A DNA stretch of 64,000 nt from Helianthus annuus (GCF_002127325.2 NC_035441.2:53560464-53624463); one strand, 5' to 3'. Positions 33,687-45,426 are shown, counted from the stretch's first letter. Notes: generated by a model not told the origin, from the sequence alone. Program-made: numbers and translations.

Positions 33687-35904
33687 GTGATGATCCCGTA
33701 GATCATTCTATACACGTGTCATCCTTTAAATGTACATGATGTCAACACACTAATTTTTTTTCGTTTTCAAAATCATTATTTTCAGGTGTCAAGACCATTC
33801 AGGTCTCGTGACCCATTATACCATTCATTCTCATTTTCCTTTGTCACACAAGGTCCTTTAGACCGTGATTGCCAAAATTAATATTCTTTCTTTTGCTTGT
33901 CAATCATGGCCCTTTAGACCATGAAGACAATTTCTATTTTATTCCAATCATAGCCCATGACTATGTTTTATCTTTATAGGTATCTATTTCTATGACCCCG
34001 TGAGTCATTTATACATTGGTTTTACATGTCGAATCCATCATTCATGGCCCTATAGACCATGAATGACGTTTATCATCATCAGTTCTTTCTTTTCCCTTTT
34101 ATCTTTTCTACGACCATAATCCACCACTATGATCGTTTTCCGCTTGGGCAATACCTCCGTTTCTATGACCCCACGGGTCATTTATACTTTAGTTTTACAT
34201 GCCCTTTTGTCAATCATGGCTCTTTCGTCCAAAATGACCTAATCCAAGGATTTCCTTTTCAACTATAACCCACTACCCTGGCTCATTATCCTTGTGTTTC
34301 ACGCTCCCGTTACCCGGTTTGTGTTGACGTTTATTTGACCCATTATGATGTTTAAGCATTTAAGCTTAAACCATCAACATTCTTTCCATGGGATCATTCC
34401 CTTTCCGTTAACCTCGTCCTTACTACATCATACGTATATGCATTTATTATAAGAAGTTCATGGTATCATGTGTTTACTAGTTACTTGGCCAAGGTAAATA
34501 ATCAACATATGGTACGTATGACCTTATTATAACTAATACATTACCTCTCATGTAAGTAAATTCTCGGTTCATGTCCGTGTCTCGATTATTTGGTAAAACC
34601 TCTTTTTTATTGTTATTTAACAATTATTAGTTTTAACCATTTTCGTCTCAAAACATATAGAATGTTTCCATTTTATAAAACTTTTATGCAATCACATTCA
34701 TCAATGTGATCATTACTTTTCCTCAATAGGATTTTATTGAGAATGTCTGCTTCGATGGTAACCCCCATCCAAGTTTTCTTTTTCTTTTTTTAAATTTGAA
34801 CCTTTTGTACTTTTGTTATTCATGATTATGAATAATGCGTATTCCCCATCCAATTTCTCTTGAAAACATCATCCTGGATATGTATCCTATCTAGGTTTCC
34901 TAAGTCTTATATTCCTGTATGCAATCGTCATTCATTAATTGAATATTGCATATTACCATTCATACAATAATTTAAGGTGTGCACCTGGGTGATACTCGCT
35001 CTGATGGGCTTTCATTGATGTTTGACGTTTATTCGGTGTCATTACTTGATTTAGGTCCTTAGTGAGCATGCTCTACTTGTCATATTTTGGAGCATTCATC
35101 ATCACATCGTAGATCATTAGACTCCCGCCATCTTCAAATGCGGGCGTCACTCTACTAAAACGTTCACAAAAGATTAGTGCTTGTACTATAGTATAAGGCT
35201 TTCAACAATACTTGTTAACACAAGTTATTCGCTAACCATACCGGTCTTTCACCAATTCATTTGGGGTGCGTGCGTTAAGACGATATCCCTATGTGTTGTA
35301 TACAACACTTTCAACCATGCCAGACCGTTAATATTCATAATAACTTACCGGACCATGCGACCATGCAAATAGACGCAGAGGGTGTATAGATAGCTTATGC
35401 CCCCAATAATGATTTCTTTTTTTATCTTTTTAATGTCAAAAGTATTTTTAGCATTTTTTAACCACCTAACAAAAAAAAATGTAACATGCATTAACCAAAA
35501 ATGAATATTGGTGTTACTTTTTGCAAACTATTAATTGAATTAAACCATTCGCACAATCTGTTCTTTAATTTAAAAGACATAAATTTCAATTTTTTTACGT
35601 TGTTTTCCCGAGTTTAATGAACAAAAGAAAAGAAAAGAATAGAAAATGATTTAAGGAGAGAAAACAAAGGAAATGGAAAGAAAATATTTAATTAACTATC
35701 ATGTTCCCAAGTTCGAATGAAATGAAAGAAAAAGTTATGATTTTATGTATTAAAAATCATTTCCTTCCAAAACTCTCTAATTTAAAAGGATTTAAAACGA
35801 TAGAAATAAAGTTAAGTTATCCTTTCATTTTTTTCTATTCCCTTCCTTAAAAAACTCTGAAATATGACTTTTGTTACTTCCTTCTAAATCCTTTCTTTTC
35901 CTTG
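33687..35904. other. Intergenic DNA with an array of short hairpins
   Basis: No supported gene. From about 33790 to 34185 there are at least seven short inverted repeats spaced 40-100 bp apart. The rest is AT-rich, with A/G-rich and T/C-rich runs at about 35620-35900. It may be a further LTR-type repeat, but I found no ends for it. Confidence 0.45.
33792..34181. repeat. Array of at least seven short hairpins
   Basis: Inverted pairs: AGACC/GGTCT (33792-33806), GGTC/GACC (33852-33864), TCATGG/CCATGA (33904-33924), CATAG/CTATG (33949-33965), ATGAC/GTCAT (33992-34008), TCATTCATGG/CCATGAATGA (34038-34066, perfect 10-bp arms), ATGACCC/GGGTCAT (34165-34181, perfect 7-bp arms). Loops are 3-9 nt. The arm sequences differ but share the GACC/GGTC and ATGG/CCAT words. 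Confidence 0.7.
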
Positions 35905-36230
35905 CACTACTAGAAATTTGTCCATTTCTAATGCGTTTTTTCGTCACAAATGCATTGCAAATTCAGCTTTACTACATATTTGTGACCAAACCTTGATGTT
36001 GGAAAAAGCCCTGTCACATATAATATTAATCAAGTTAATAGTTTTCACAAAATATTTCCGTCACATTGTGACAAAACCAAGTTTTTATGTTTGTGTTGCT
36101 ATTGTGTCATAAATTTGTTATGAAATTAGGGTTTTTTTCGTCAAAAATGTGTTGCAAATGTGTCGAAATTTGCAACGCAATATTTAGTGTTAGAAAATTC
36201 TGTAGCAAAATGACTACTTTTCTAGTAGTG
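35905..36230. mobile_element. CACTA-type miniature element, 326 bp
   Basis: It starts CACTACTAGAAA and ends TTTCTAGTAGTG, the CACTA-superfamily terminal inverted repeat. A 3-bp target duplication, TTG, is found at 35902-35904 and 36231-36233. No transposase frame is present, so it is non-autonomous. Confidence 0.88.
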
Positions 36231-37132
36231 TTGGTTAGATGAAACTCGAGAACACTGGGTTTAAAAATCTTTGATGCCCCCATGTACATGTAACGAGATA
36301 CATTGTTTGGCTTTAATTTTTTTAACAGCAGGGTTCAAGCGAAAACTTTATCGCGAAAACTTGAAAACTCCAAAAAGAAAAGAAAACCTTAAAAACACAC
36401 CAATCAGTTTAATAATTTTTACGTGTAAATCTAGCATTTTAAGATACAGTTTTTTTAAAAGAATAAATAAATTATTATTATATTAAATGTCTTATTCCCT
36501 TCGGTAATAAAGTAATAACGAGTTTTGAGTTCTCACTTTATGATGTGGGCCCAAGTGTGGAGGAACGGGCTATTTTGTACTTGGAGGCCCAAGACCGCGT
36601 AAGAAAAGGGCCTTCACTAAAATGGCCCTAACTTGGGCTACGAGGGTCCGTTTGGGACGTGCGACCAGGCGATTCGAAGGCGAGAACGAGCTCCATCTTG
36701 CTGCAAACAGCCCACGGCGGTTTGGGTCATCGTCCGGGCCAAAAAACGCTTATTTCTATTACTTATTTGCATTTTTATGTTTTTTGAACTATTTTGGGCT
36801 TTTTGTTTTAGGCCGTGTGTTTGGCCCTTTATCTTTTTTAGGCCCGTTTCGAATTTCAGTCTTTATTTATATGTTGCTAAAGCTAATGAAAAGATCAGAA
36901 TTGAATTTTGAGAAAACTGATTTTTCACTTCAAATTCCGTGGCCTTTGGGGTTACAATTTGGGGTTGGGGAAGAGCTACACGGGTATTCGAAGAATCAAC
37001 GTGTAATCTTCATTTTTTCGTTTCACGCGCTGCATCACTTTAACTATAAGTTTTTAATTGAACCCTCCCCTGTATATATATTGGCTAACTTGAGGCTAAG
37101 AAACAACATACAATATATGACATCCTCATATA
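36231..37132. other. Intergenic DNA rich in TGGGC/GGCCC words
   Basis: No convincing gene. Two overlapping 92- and 176-codon frames between 36622 and 37152 have no recognisable domain and run into the foldback element. Between about 36545 and 36850 the words GGCCC, TGGGC and their complements occur about a dozen times. Confidence 0.4.
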
Positions 37133-37390
37133 TTGGGTTTTATCACTCCTAACTATTGGGTATTGGCCGCTGCCACTCCCAACTATCACTTTGACTCCCA
37201 CCACTCTCAATTTAACACTTTGTGTGTTGTGTCACTCCGGTTGAGTGGATTTTGGCTCCTTTTTTACCTTTTTGGAGCATATTCACCTATAGTTATTAGT
37301 AATTCACAAAGTGTTAGCCTAATATCACAAATAACACAAGTCAAACACTAAGAAATGTTCACCTGTGGAGTGACACAACACACAAAGTGT

Positions 37391-38651
37391 TAGGGGTGTG
37401 CACGGACCGGTTCGGTTCGGTTTTGAGCCGAAACCGAAACTGTAACCGCTATTATCGGTTTTTACATTTCTGTAACCGATCGGTTTTGGTTATTACGGCT
37501 CGGTTTTTTCCGGTTATTTTTCGGTTTCGGTTCGGTTTCGGTTAAATAACCGTTTTTTTCTTTCTCCTGTTGAGTTTCACTGTGTTGTTGCTGGGAAACT
37601 GCGATATGCAATATTACTGGAAGAAAAGGATGTCATGTTAAAGTGGTCAGCCATGGAAGTCCTAGAAAACCTCAAGTTGAAGAACACGAAGATACAACAT
37701 ACAAGCAAAATACGAACACAAAAGAGATAACCCTTCCAAATCTAAACTCCAATTGTTATATGTGTAAACACTAAATTACTGCACCACACTCAAAGAAAGC
37801 ATCAACAAGACAACAATATGTGATATATTCAACTATTAGAGCACCATTTCTTCTCGACAAGTCATAGCGTCAAGTCCACATAACAAAATAAAATACAACA
37901 AATTACTAACGGAGAAGCAACGTTGATTGATCTGAGAGCAGCAGAAGCCTATTCGCCTGAGAAGAAGCAGGAGCGTCGTCGTCTGAGTGGGAGTGAGGAA
38001 TGAAGCGTCGTCGTCTGAGTGGGAGACTTCAATGCGTATTAAGTACGTAACTTGTTCAACCCTCGAGGGTTTCAACTTTCAAAACTGATTTAGGATCAAT
38101 GAGTTTTTTATTAATGTTATGTATTGGGCTAGGCTACTAGTATTAATTAAGGCTAACATATTTTTTTTTGAACGGCAAATTTGGATCACTGACGGACCAC
38201 TGGAGTATCATCCAGCAGAACCACCCGATCATATCCATCTCCACTAGGCAATAATGCCTATACACCAATTCAGGAGGAAACCCAATAAATATGGGAAAAC
38301 CCCCTTTGTGGGAATCGAACCCATGACCTGATGGTCATAAGCCCTATCCCACCACCAAGATACCACTAGGCTATAATACCATGGGTTAAAGGCTAACATA
38401 TTAAGTTATTAACAACTAGTATGGGTTAAAGGCTTAAGGCTAACAGATCCAACTTAAACATAAAACATATGGATTGGGCCTTGTAACCTATCGGTTCGGT
38501 TCAGTTTTTATTGGTTATTGGAAATGGATATCCAAAAACCGAACCGAAGTTTTCGGGTATTAAAAATCCAAAAACCGAACCGTCGGTTTTGTTTGGTTAT
38601 TTCGGTTATTCGGTTACGGTTCGGTTATTTCGGTTTTATTGCTCACCCCTA
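37391..38651. mobile_element. hAT-type non-autonomous element, 1261 bp
   Basis: It starts TAGGGGTGTGCAC and ends GCTCACCCCTA. An exact 8-bp target duplication, CAAAGTGT, is present at 37383-37390 and 38652-38659, which is diagnostic of hAT. Both ends carry dense CGGTT/AACCG words (about 37400-37555 and 38490-38637), the usual kind of subterminal transposase-binding repeats. No transposase frame is present, and a SINE lies inside. Confidence 0.9.
38161..38388 (-). mobile_element. tRNA-derived SINE inside the hAT element
   Basis: On the minus strand it has the A box TAGCCTAGTGG and the B box GGTTCGATTCC of RNA polymerase III promoters, a 228-bp body and a terminal A run. A 12-bp target duplication, AAGGCTAACATA, is at 38149-38160 and 38389-38400. 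Confidence 0.92.
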
Positions 38652-38867
38652 CAAAGTGTTAAGTTGGGAATGGTGGGAGTCAAAGTGATAGTTTAGAGTG
38701 ACAGCAACCAATACCCAATATATAGTTGGGAGTGATAAAATCCAATAACCCTAATTAATATCTATTTAAAAGTACACATTGATCCAAATAAGATCACATT
38801 CTGTAAATTACAAATTTAGGCATATAAAAATAAGTTGGAATATGATAAATGATAAAACATTTTCTCA

Positions 38868-41800
38868 TTATCTACCATCTACTTGACTTAATGTTACTCC
38901 ATTAACTGATGATGGTAATAATGGAAGAATTGAGGTGGAGTTCCTTTCACTTTCTTGAACAAAGAAAGCAGGTTTTTTGGGAGAAGGAAGCAACCCTTCA
39001 CCGCCCAACATCGCCACCACAGTTGATGTATCAGGTCTATCTTCTACACGGTTTTGCACACACAATAACCCAACGTGTACTGATCGTGATACCTCACAAG
39101 CAGAATAGGACGTGCGTAAACATTCATCAATTAGATCATCAGACTTGCCTTCTCTGTAAAGTCTCCATGCCTATATGAATCCAAGTAAGAAAAAAAAACA
39201 AAAGTTAGTTCGTATTAGTAGGTACGCCTGCAGTAATATAGATCAGTTCAAAGCACAAATGTGTTTTTAAAGCTTTACTAGCCATATCGTATTCCTACTA
39301 CTTTACATATATGCACATATAGGCTCTTTGTGACAACATACATGGAGAGAGGTTCAAATGAGAACCATAAAAAATAATCACAAACCAAAGGAACCACTTT
39401 TAACCCAGGATCATAATGTGATCTCCCCTCTGTTATGTATATTCCACTCCATGAATCATAACTGATCCCCCAAGATCTAAAACATGGTTTAGGGTTCTTA
39501 TTTGAACACCTATATATAGTGCATAGTATATTTTCATCAATGGATGATTATATTCAACACACTTACATGTCCAAGAAGGTTATCATCATGGTCTTCATGA
39601 ACAAAACCTCTATTTTTCTTCCCACTCACAGTTTCTAGTACTAAAACACCAAAGCTGAAAATATCTGACTTTACCGAGAAGAGACCACTAACTGCATACT
39701 CGGGAGATATGTAGCCCCTAAGTAGATGTTAGGACCATGCAAAAAAAATACGAGACATATATAAAGTTATGAACAAAACATATTGAGTTCCGGGACTCTT
39801 ACAGAGTTCCCACGACTCTCTTTGTATTCGCTTCATTCTCGTCTTCTTTAAACATTCTAGCCAAACCGAAGTCTGATATCTTTGGATGCATCTGATGATC
39901 AAGTAAAATGTTCCCTGCTTTCAAGTCCCTATGTACAACTTTAAGTCGCGAATCTTGATGAAGGTACAAAAGACCTCGAGCAATACCATGAATTATCCGA
40001 AAGCGTTGGGGCCAATCAAGTAACGCCTTCCTTGATTCATCTGCCCAATATACAACAGCTTGGTTTATAAAAAAATGTATTCCTTGGCACTTTTATTCAA
40101 TTTATAATTTTTCGGATTGTAAGAGAGCCCAACCAAATAAAAAACTGTCCAGACTATTGTTAGGCATGTATTCATAAACCAACATTTTCTCATAGCCTTG
40201 GATGCAGTATCCTAAGAGTTTCACCAGATTTCGATGCTGAAGTTTAGCAATGCATATAACCTCATTATGGAATTCACCAAGCCCCTGTCGAGAGGACTTC
40301 GATAGCCGCTTCACAGCAATCTCTTGTCCTTCATCCAACACACCCTGGTTGATTGAGATTGCTAAAGTTGTTTAGTATGAAATTATTCAGATATGAACAT
40401 TTGATATAATCAGATCATTTACCTTGTAAACTGTTCCAAACCCACCTTCTCCAAGCTTGTTGTCGACTGAGAAGTCATTGGTAGCCCTAGAAATTATAGA
40501 TAACCTAAACAACGGAACCTCTTTATCAAGGATCTTTTCAGGTTCACCTATAAGATGTGACATTGATCATAAAGTATAACACACAATTACAAGTGGTAGT
40601 TTAGGTCAATATCACTTGCCTTCTTTTTCTGCCTCTGATCTCTTCTTCCATTTTCTCCTAATGTAGAATGCCAATATGAGAGCCGACAAAGTCAACACAG
40701 CTGCTATTGACAAACTAACTTCCATAACTACTCGTTTCTTTCCATGGAAGCTGGAATGGAGGTCTAAAAGATTTTACGAGATCCAAGGAAACAATATATT
40801 GTTAAGTTAACAAAATAAACAAACATATGTCACTACTAGAAAGCTGGTAATTTTGATATGAAAACACGTGTCCCAAAACTTCCTACTCAAAAAAAAAAAA
40901 AAAAAAAACCCTCTTAAGGCCGAAGGGTATGGCGGTCATGGTTGTAACATGATTCACAAACATGAATGCAATGCTACACCACCCCCTCAATGATTCATGG
41001 TGGTTGGTGTGGATTGAACAACGATTATCACGGGCTACCTTTTCCTTTTTCCTAGTTTTGACAATTAAAAAAATAAATTAAAATAATAAAGGAGATAGAG
41101 GTTGAGGGTATTTACAACACCCTTTAGCCTAATGGAGATCAGCAACAAAGTTCCTATGACAAAAAGAAAACCCTATTTTTTAAGTATATCAAATTATGCA
41201 TAACAACTGTGTAGCAACTTGCGACATATTTCTGTTATATATTAAAATATGCGGAGTGAATTTGTAGGAAAGGTGGTCGCACTTTTGTGCAGCAAACCTC
41301 CGACTTTTCTAGTAGTGCATGTTTTGACTACAAACTTGCTTACACTCTTCAGTTATTTCAGTTTGTAGTTAAGCTACAGGGACCAAGTGGCATTTAGCGC
41401 AAGAAACCAAAAAAAAAATTAGCTCAATGGTATCTTTTGTCTTAAATGCCCCCCCCCCAATAGAGGTCGAGTATTGATCATTATTGTAATTTAGAAGTAT
41501 GTAAGCATTACCATTAAAAAATGTATGGATTATTTTTGGGGAGTTAAAAAGTGTTGAACTTCAGTTTTTATCTTTATATTGGGAGTTTTCCCTAATAGTT
41601 ATCCAACATAAACAAGTATTGACCAAACCTTAAGCGGTAAAAGATGGTTAACATGAAATGCATCAATTTGGTAATATTATTGGCCTACCTGAAAATTCCG
41701 AGGCCGCAAGTCTAACATAAAAATCTTGCCCATTTTGTGCATACACTCGGACATCAATCAAATCGCCAAACCATAGCAAGCACCCAACCCCTCGTGGAGT

Positions 41801-42979
41801 GATGTTGGGACTTGCATAGGCGGTGCACGAGCAATTATTCTTGCAAGCATCCTCACAATCTTGTAGGCTTATGTTACCACTAAAAACAGCATTCTCTGTG
41901 TCTGGCTGTTTCATGCTGGAAAACTTTTGAAATCCTTCTCCAGGCCCACAATCCAAGGCTATTCTCCATCTACAAATACTTGTATCATTATCAGAACTCT
42001 TTTCTTCTGAGATCTTTTGTTCAAATCCTTTCAAGCACCCACAATAAGGAGAATTGGCAGTATCACAGCTCCCATATGGGCCACATACTCCATAGTTATC
42101 ACAATAATCTGCTGGTAAGGTGATACTTAGGATCCATTCCCGGTTTCGAAAACTTTGCTTGAAAACCTCATATGTACCACCAGGAGTTAGTGTTGCTCTT
42201 GCCGAGCCTGTAATTGTATCATTTGTAGATATAGCAGTGAAATACATCTCGTTTTGATTCACAACCATTGAACTAACGTATGCCGGATGAGCAGTGTCAA
42301 TAGTAATGAGTGGCCGGCCAGAAATTGTTATGCCATTAAACGGACCGATCCTTGTTGCAATAGCAGAGCTTCTCCTAATATATGATTGTTGATATTTACC
42401 CTTAACCATTAGAAACCTATATGTATACTCACCTGGAGAAGGATCATCTGCACTTCTCCATGATGTCAAATATGTTTCTTTTCCAGATATGAAGTTTTTG
42501 CCCAACTTCATCCCTAGTAAGAAGGTATCTCCAGGGTAATCAAAACTCTGCCAAACAATATTTTCATTGTTGGTTATAGTTCCATTCTTAATGACCAGAT
42601 TCCCTGTATCCAAGAGTTGTGCTACCAGATTGATAGTTGTGCCAGATGCTGAGGAGTTGGATGACCAAACGACTTTGCCACTACCATTAACAAGAGTTAG
42701 GTTCCCTTGGTTGTCCAGTTTGACAACACTCAAGGTGTCTAGTAGTGGGGTTTCTCGGTTTGCAACCCATGTAACTGTTTGCGGTGATGTGTTCTTGAAC
42801 CATATCCCCAGGTATCGACTTTTGGAGATGCCTGGGCTAAAGAAACCAAGCTCAAATTTTGCATTCCCAGAAACAATGGTCTGACCATCTGAGATGTTTT
42901 GATGCACGACTATCGTGTTTGATGATCTGGAAGTTCTTAGAATTAAAAAGAAAATGGTGATGATATAAGGGATTAACAT
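38868..42979 (-). CDS. G-type lectin S-receptor-like serine/threonine kinase
   Basis: Seven exons join in frame to 820 residues: 42979-41689, 40763-40620, 40547-40423, 40344-40134, 40040-39803, 39717-39567 and 39170-38868 (stop TAA). Order: signal peptide (residues 1 to about 20), B-lectin domain, S-locus glycoprotein/EGF-like part ([14 protein letters not shown]), PAN domain (about 340-425), one membrane helix (about 443-463), and a kinase with GEGGFG, Lys532 in AVKRL, HRD Asp629 and DFG Asp647. No stops or frameshifts are seen. The family acts at the plasma membrane, binding an extracellular ligand and phosphorylating intracellular partners in defence or self-recognition; the ligand here is unknown. 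The seven-exon layout is usual for the family. Intron 2 uses a GC donor, and intron 1 carries a CACTA element. Confidence 0.93.
40548..40619 (-). other. GC-AG intron (intron 2) of the receptor kinase
   Basis: The exon ends GAAG and the intron starts GCAAGT, the classic GC-AG donor consensus. It ends TATAG at 40548. The next GT, at 40613, would put a TGA in frame right at the joint, so only the GC donor keeps the kinase open. The intron is 72 nt long. Confidence 0.8.
40831..41317. mobile_element. CACTA-type miniature element in intron 1
   Basis: Ends CACTACTAGAAAG and CTTTTCTAGTAGTG, 487 bp, the same terminal repeat as the copy at 35905-36230. The flanking trinucleotides (TGT and CAT) do not match, so the target duplication is decayed or the ends shifted. 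It lies wholly inside intron 1 and contains a run of about 18 A. Confidence 0.78.
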
Positions 42980-43650
42980 TTTTTTTGGTATGATTGATGT
43001 GTATGCACAAATTAATTGCTTTGAATTTGGTCTTCCTCACAACGTATTTTATGGGTTTACGTATAGTTAAACTTCAATGAAGGGTAGGTTTGTTTTCAGT
43101 CGTTCTTCCGAGCATGAATTTTCCTTAGTCAATGAAAAGTTTACTGTTAACAAGACTTTTAACCCAAACTAATCATTTTAATATCATTTCTATTTTTATG
43201 ACTTTATATGGGACATTTCATATTTGAGACTAGTATCACGCTGAATTGATGAAATTCACGATTGATGCATTTTAATAATAAAACTGAAATCAGATAAACT
43301 CAAGAAAGCTGGAAAAAAAGGTCAAATCGTGAAAATTAAACCGTCTTTTATCCATATAACTTCGAATTAACGACATATCAAGTGTCAATGTGAGTGAGGC
43401 TTGAGACACGGGTCTCTTAAAGATGAGGTCTAAGTTTTAAACCTAAACAAAAAAGAATAGTTTAGGATTATTTATGTAATAGAGTATATGTAAACTTTGT
43501 CACTTCTAATTACTCATACTTTTCATGGGACCCATAACTCAAAACTGATCAAAACTTTGATAAGTCTTGCTCTACCAAATACTATCCAACTTACATGTGT
43601 GACTTCTAGAAGTAGAGCCCACGCATCTAACCTATAACTAGCTTAACCAA
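42980..43650. other. Upstream region of the receptor kinase
   Basis: AT-rich, with no gene. It probably holds the 5' leader and promoter of the kinase on the minus strand. An ATTTGACC (a W-box core) reads on the minus strand near 43320. No TATA box could be chosen with confidence. Confidence 0.35.
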
Positions 43651-44040
43651 ATTTATGTTAACCTTTAATTAAATCAAAAACAGTGATTTTGCTTAATTTC
43701 ATAAAAGTTGACAATTCAACCAATTCTTGACATATAATTCAAATTTTGAAGATGACCGTTAGAGTAAGTTGCAGTTGAGGAGATCGTGGGCGAAAACATG
43801 TTGGATTGAAGAAGTCATTAGTCCTAGTTTTTAGGAGTAGTGTTACCAGATATTAGGCAATTTTTTATTTTATTTTTCGTTTGTATTTCTTGCCTATTTA
43901 AAACGGCTTCTAGTATCTAAATATTATGCGAGTCATTTAGCAAAATGTAGTTCTTCGTGTTCTAAATTCCAATACTTCCAATATTATGGTATCAGAGCCA
44001 CAGATGATTCGAGTGAGATGAGATGGAACTATCCAAATTT
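43650..44040 (+). repeat. Direct repeat, copy 1, with an LTR-end-like segment
   Basis: It matches 44312-44388 joined to 57348-57640. It includes TGTTGGATTGAAGAAGTC (near 43799), a TATTTAAAA box and TGGTATCAGAGC (43987-43998), so it looks like a short copia-type or TRIM-type LTR of about 190 bp followed by a primer site. The remaining 270 bp to the second copy are non-coding. Confidence 0.55.
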
Positions 44041-44526
44041 GAAGACGCATTAATCTTCATCCTTATTTCATTCAATATCTCTCTCCAAGGACTACATAAT
44101 TTTGGTTATTGTGTCATTATATGAATATTTTATTGTTATTCTTTGTCAACTTAAATGAAAAAGTAATTAAATTACTTCAACTTAAACCATAAATATTATT
44201 CACCAACTCAATACGTGTACTTCATTTATATATCTCTGATCCTTTATATTCAATTGTTTTGTAATTCAACAACTCCCTAAAATTCACCAACTCAATATAT
44301 ACACTTTGTTTACCAAACCTTTAATTACATCGAAACAATGATTTTGCTTAATTTCATAAAAGTTGACAATTCAACCAATTGTTTACATTTTTTTTTTTTT
44401 TTTGAACGGTAAGATTCTATGATTAATAGAACAGGGCCAGCAACTGCTGTAAAAACACAAAATTACAAAAACGGAAACAAGATAAAAACGAAAAAAAACA
44501 TTACATTACACCCCCATTTTCATCAC

Positions 44527-45107
44527 TTACTTTACTATATCTCTAATGTTAAAATCCACCCATCTTTCCAAAACGGTGCTTCGCAATTTTGATCTGCTCT
44601 TTAGCCAAACGAAGCTTTCCAATATTATCTCCTGTACAATGGTGTTTTCATTTCGGGAGCTTCCGTCAAATTCCTTTTCGTTCCTTGCCTTCCAGATGGT
44701 CCACATGGTCGTTTGAAAAATCCCATTAATGATTTTCTTCCATTCCGCTGAACCTATTTGGCCTTCCACGAATTCAAAAGCTTCAACACAAGATCCGAAC
44801 TCGTCTGGTATCGATATTTTCAGCCATTGTGCTATCTTTTTCCAAGCTTGCTTTGAACTTGTGCACTTGCAGACAACGTGTATGGCCGATTCCTCTTGTT
44901 CCTCACATCTTAGACATAAAGGATTACTTACTTGAATACCTCTCTTAACTAGCTCCAGCTTCACGGGGATTTTATCGATTGCGACTCTCCAAGTGAAGTA
45001 ATTTATTTTTGGCGGTACCCAACTATTCCAATATTTCCATCGTTCCTCTATACCTTCGCCTTGTAGTTTGTTTATCTGCTTTCTAACGTTAGCCACAGAG
45101 AATTCTC
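44527..45107 (-). CDS. LINE ORF, C-terminal part with RT zinc-binding domain
   Basis: This is the downstream part of the LINE frame, about 193 residues after the break. It contains the plant zf-RVT region: WNSWVPPKINYFTWR, then CLRCEEQEESAIHVVCKC with paired Cys and His, then MWTIWKARNEKEFDG. The stop is at 44527-44529. The annotated frame extends into the C LTR only by chance. Across element C the frame continues from 55023 exactly, with one copy of the five-base duplication removed. Confidence 0.85.
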
Positions 45108-45317
45108 TGTGACACTTCGGGTTTTCCCGGACAACCATTTCTGTAATTGATCAACTTGTATTTATATCTATATATTATTATTAAATGAAAATCGGTGATT
45201 TATCGTTACGTGTTCATTGTTGAGAAAGTGTACGTATATATGTATTTATATATATATATGTATAAGTGTGTATATGAGACGAGCCGGAGCTCAAAACCAC
45301 GACCAACCCGAGACCCG

Positions 45318-45341
45318 ACTCGAGACCGCTCGGTCTCGAGT
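45318..45341. repeat. Perfect 11-bp inverted repeat upstream of the element C TATA box
   Basis: The arms meet across a 2-nt centre. The 3' LTR copy (from about 52778) has one mismatch. Confidence 0.85.
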
Positions 45342-45418
45342 GAACAGCAAGTGTTGGGCCGGTTAGGGCCTTGCGACCGAGAACCCAACCCGGAAACCCC
45401 TAAGCCCACTCGTGACAT

Positions 45419-45426
45419 TATATAAA
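45419..45426 (+). promoter_or_regulatory. TATA box of the element C 5' LTR
   Basis: TATATAAA, followed by a C/T-rich leader (CCCTCCCCTCCCTTAACC). Confidence 0.6.

Larger units (their letters stand above)
37133..38745. mobile_element. Foldback miniature element, split by a hAT element
   Basis: The left arm (37133-37238) and the right arm (37367-37390 joined to 38660-38745) are inverted copies over about 105-110 bp, beginning TTGGGTTTTATCACTC and TTGGATTTTATCACTC. Without the nested hAT element it is about 340 bp long. Target duplications are unclear: the flanks read ATA and TAA. Its right end lies about 120 bp past the stop codon of the receptor kinase gene. Confidence 0.78.

Noticed and set aside
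36622..37152. 176-residue plus-strand ORF
   Set aside because: No domain, overlaps a second frame of similar length and runs into the foldback arm; codon pattern gives no support.
42567..42884. 105-residue plus-strand ORF
   Set aside because: Antisense to exon 1 of the receptor kinase.
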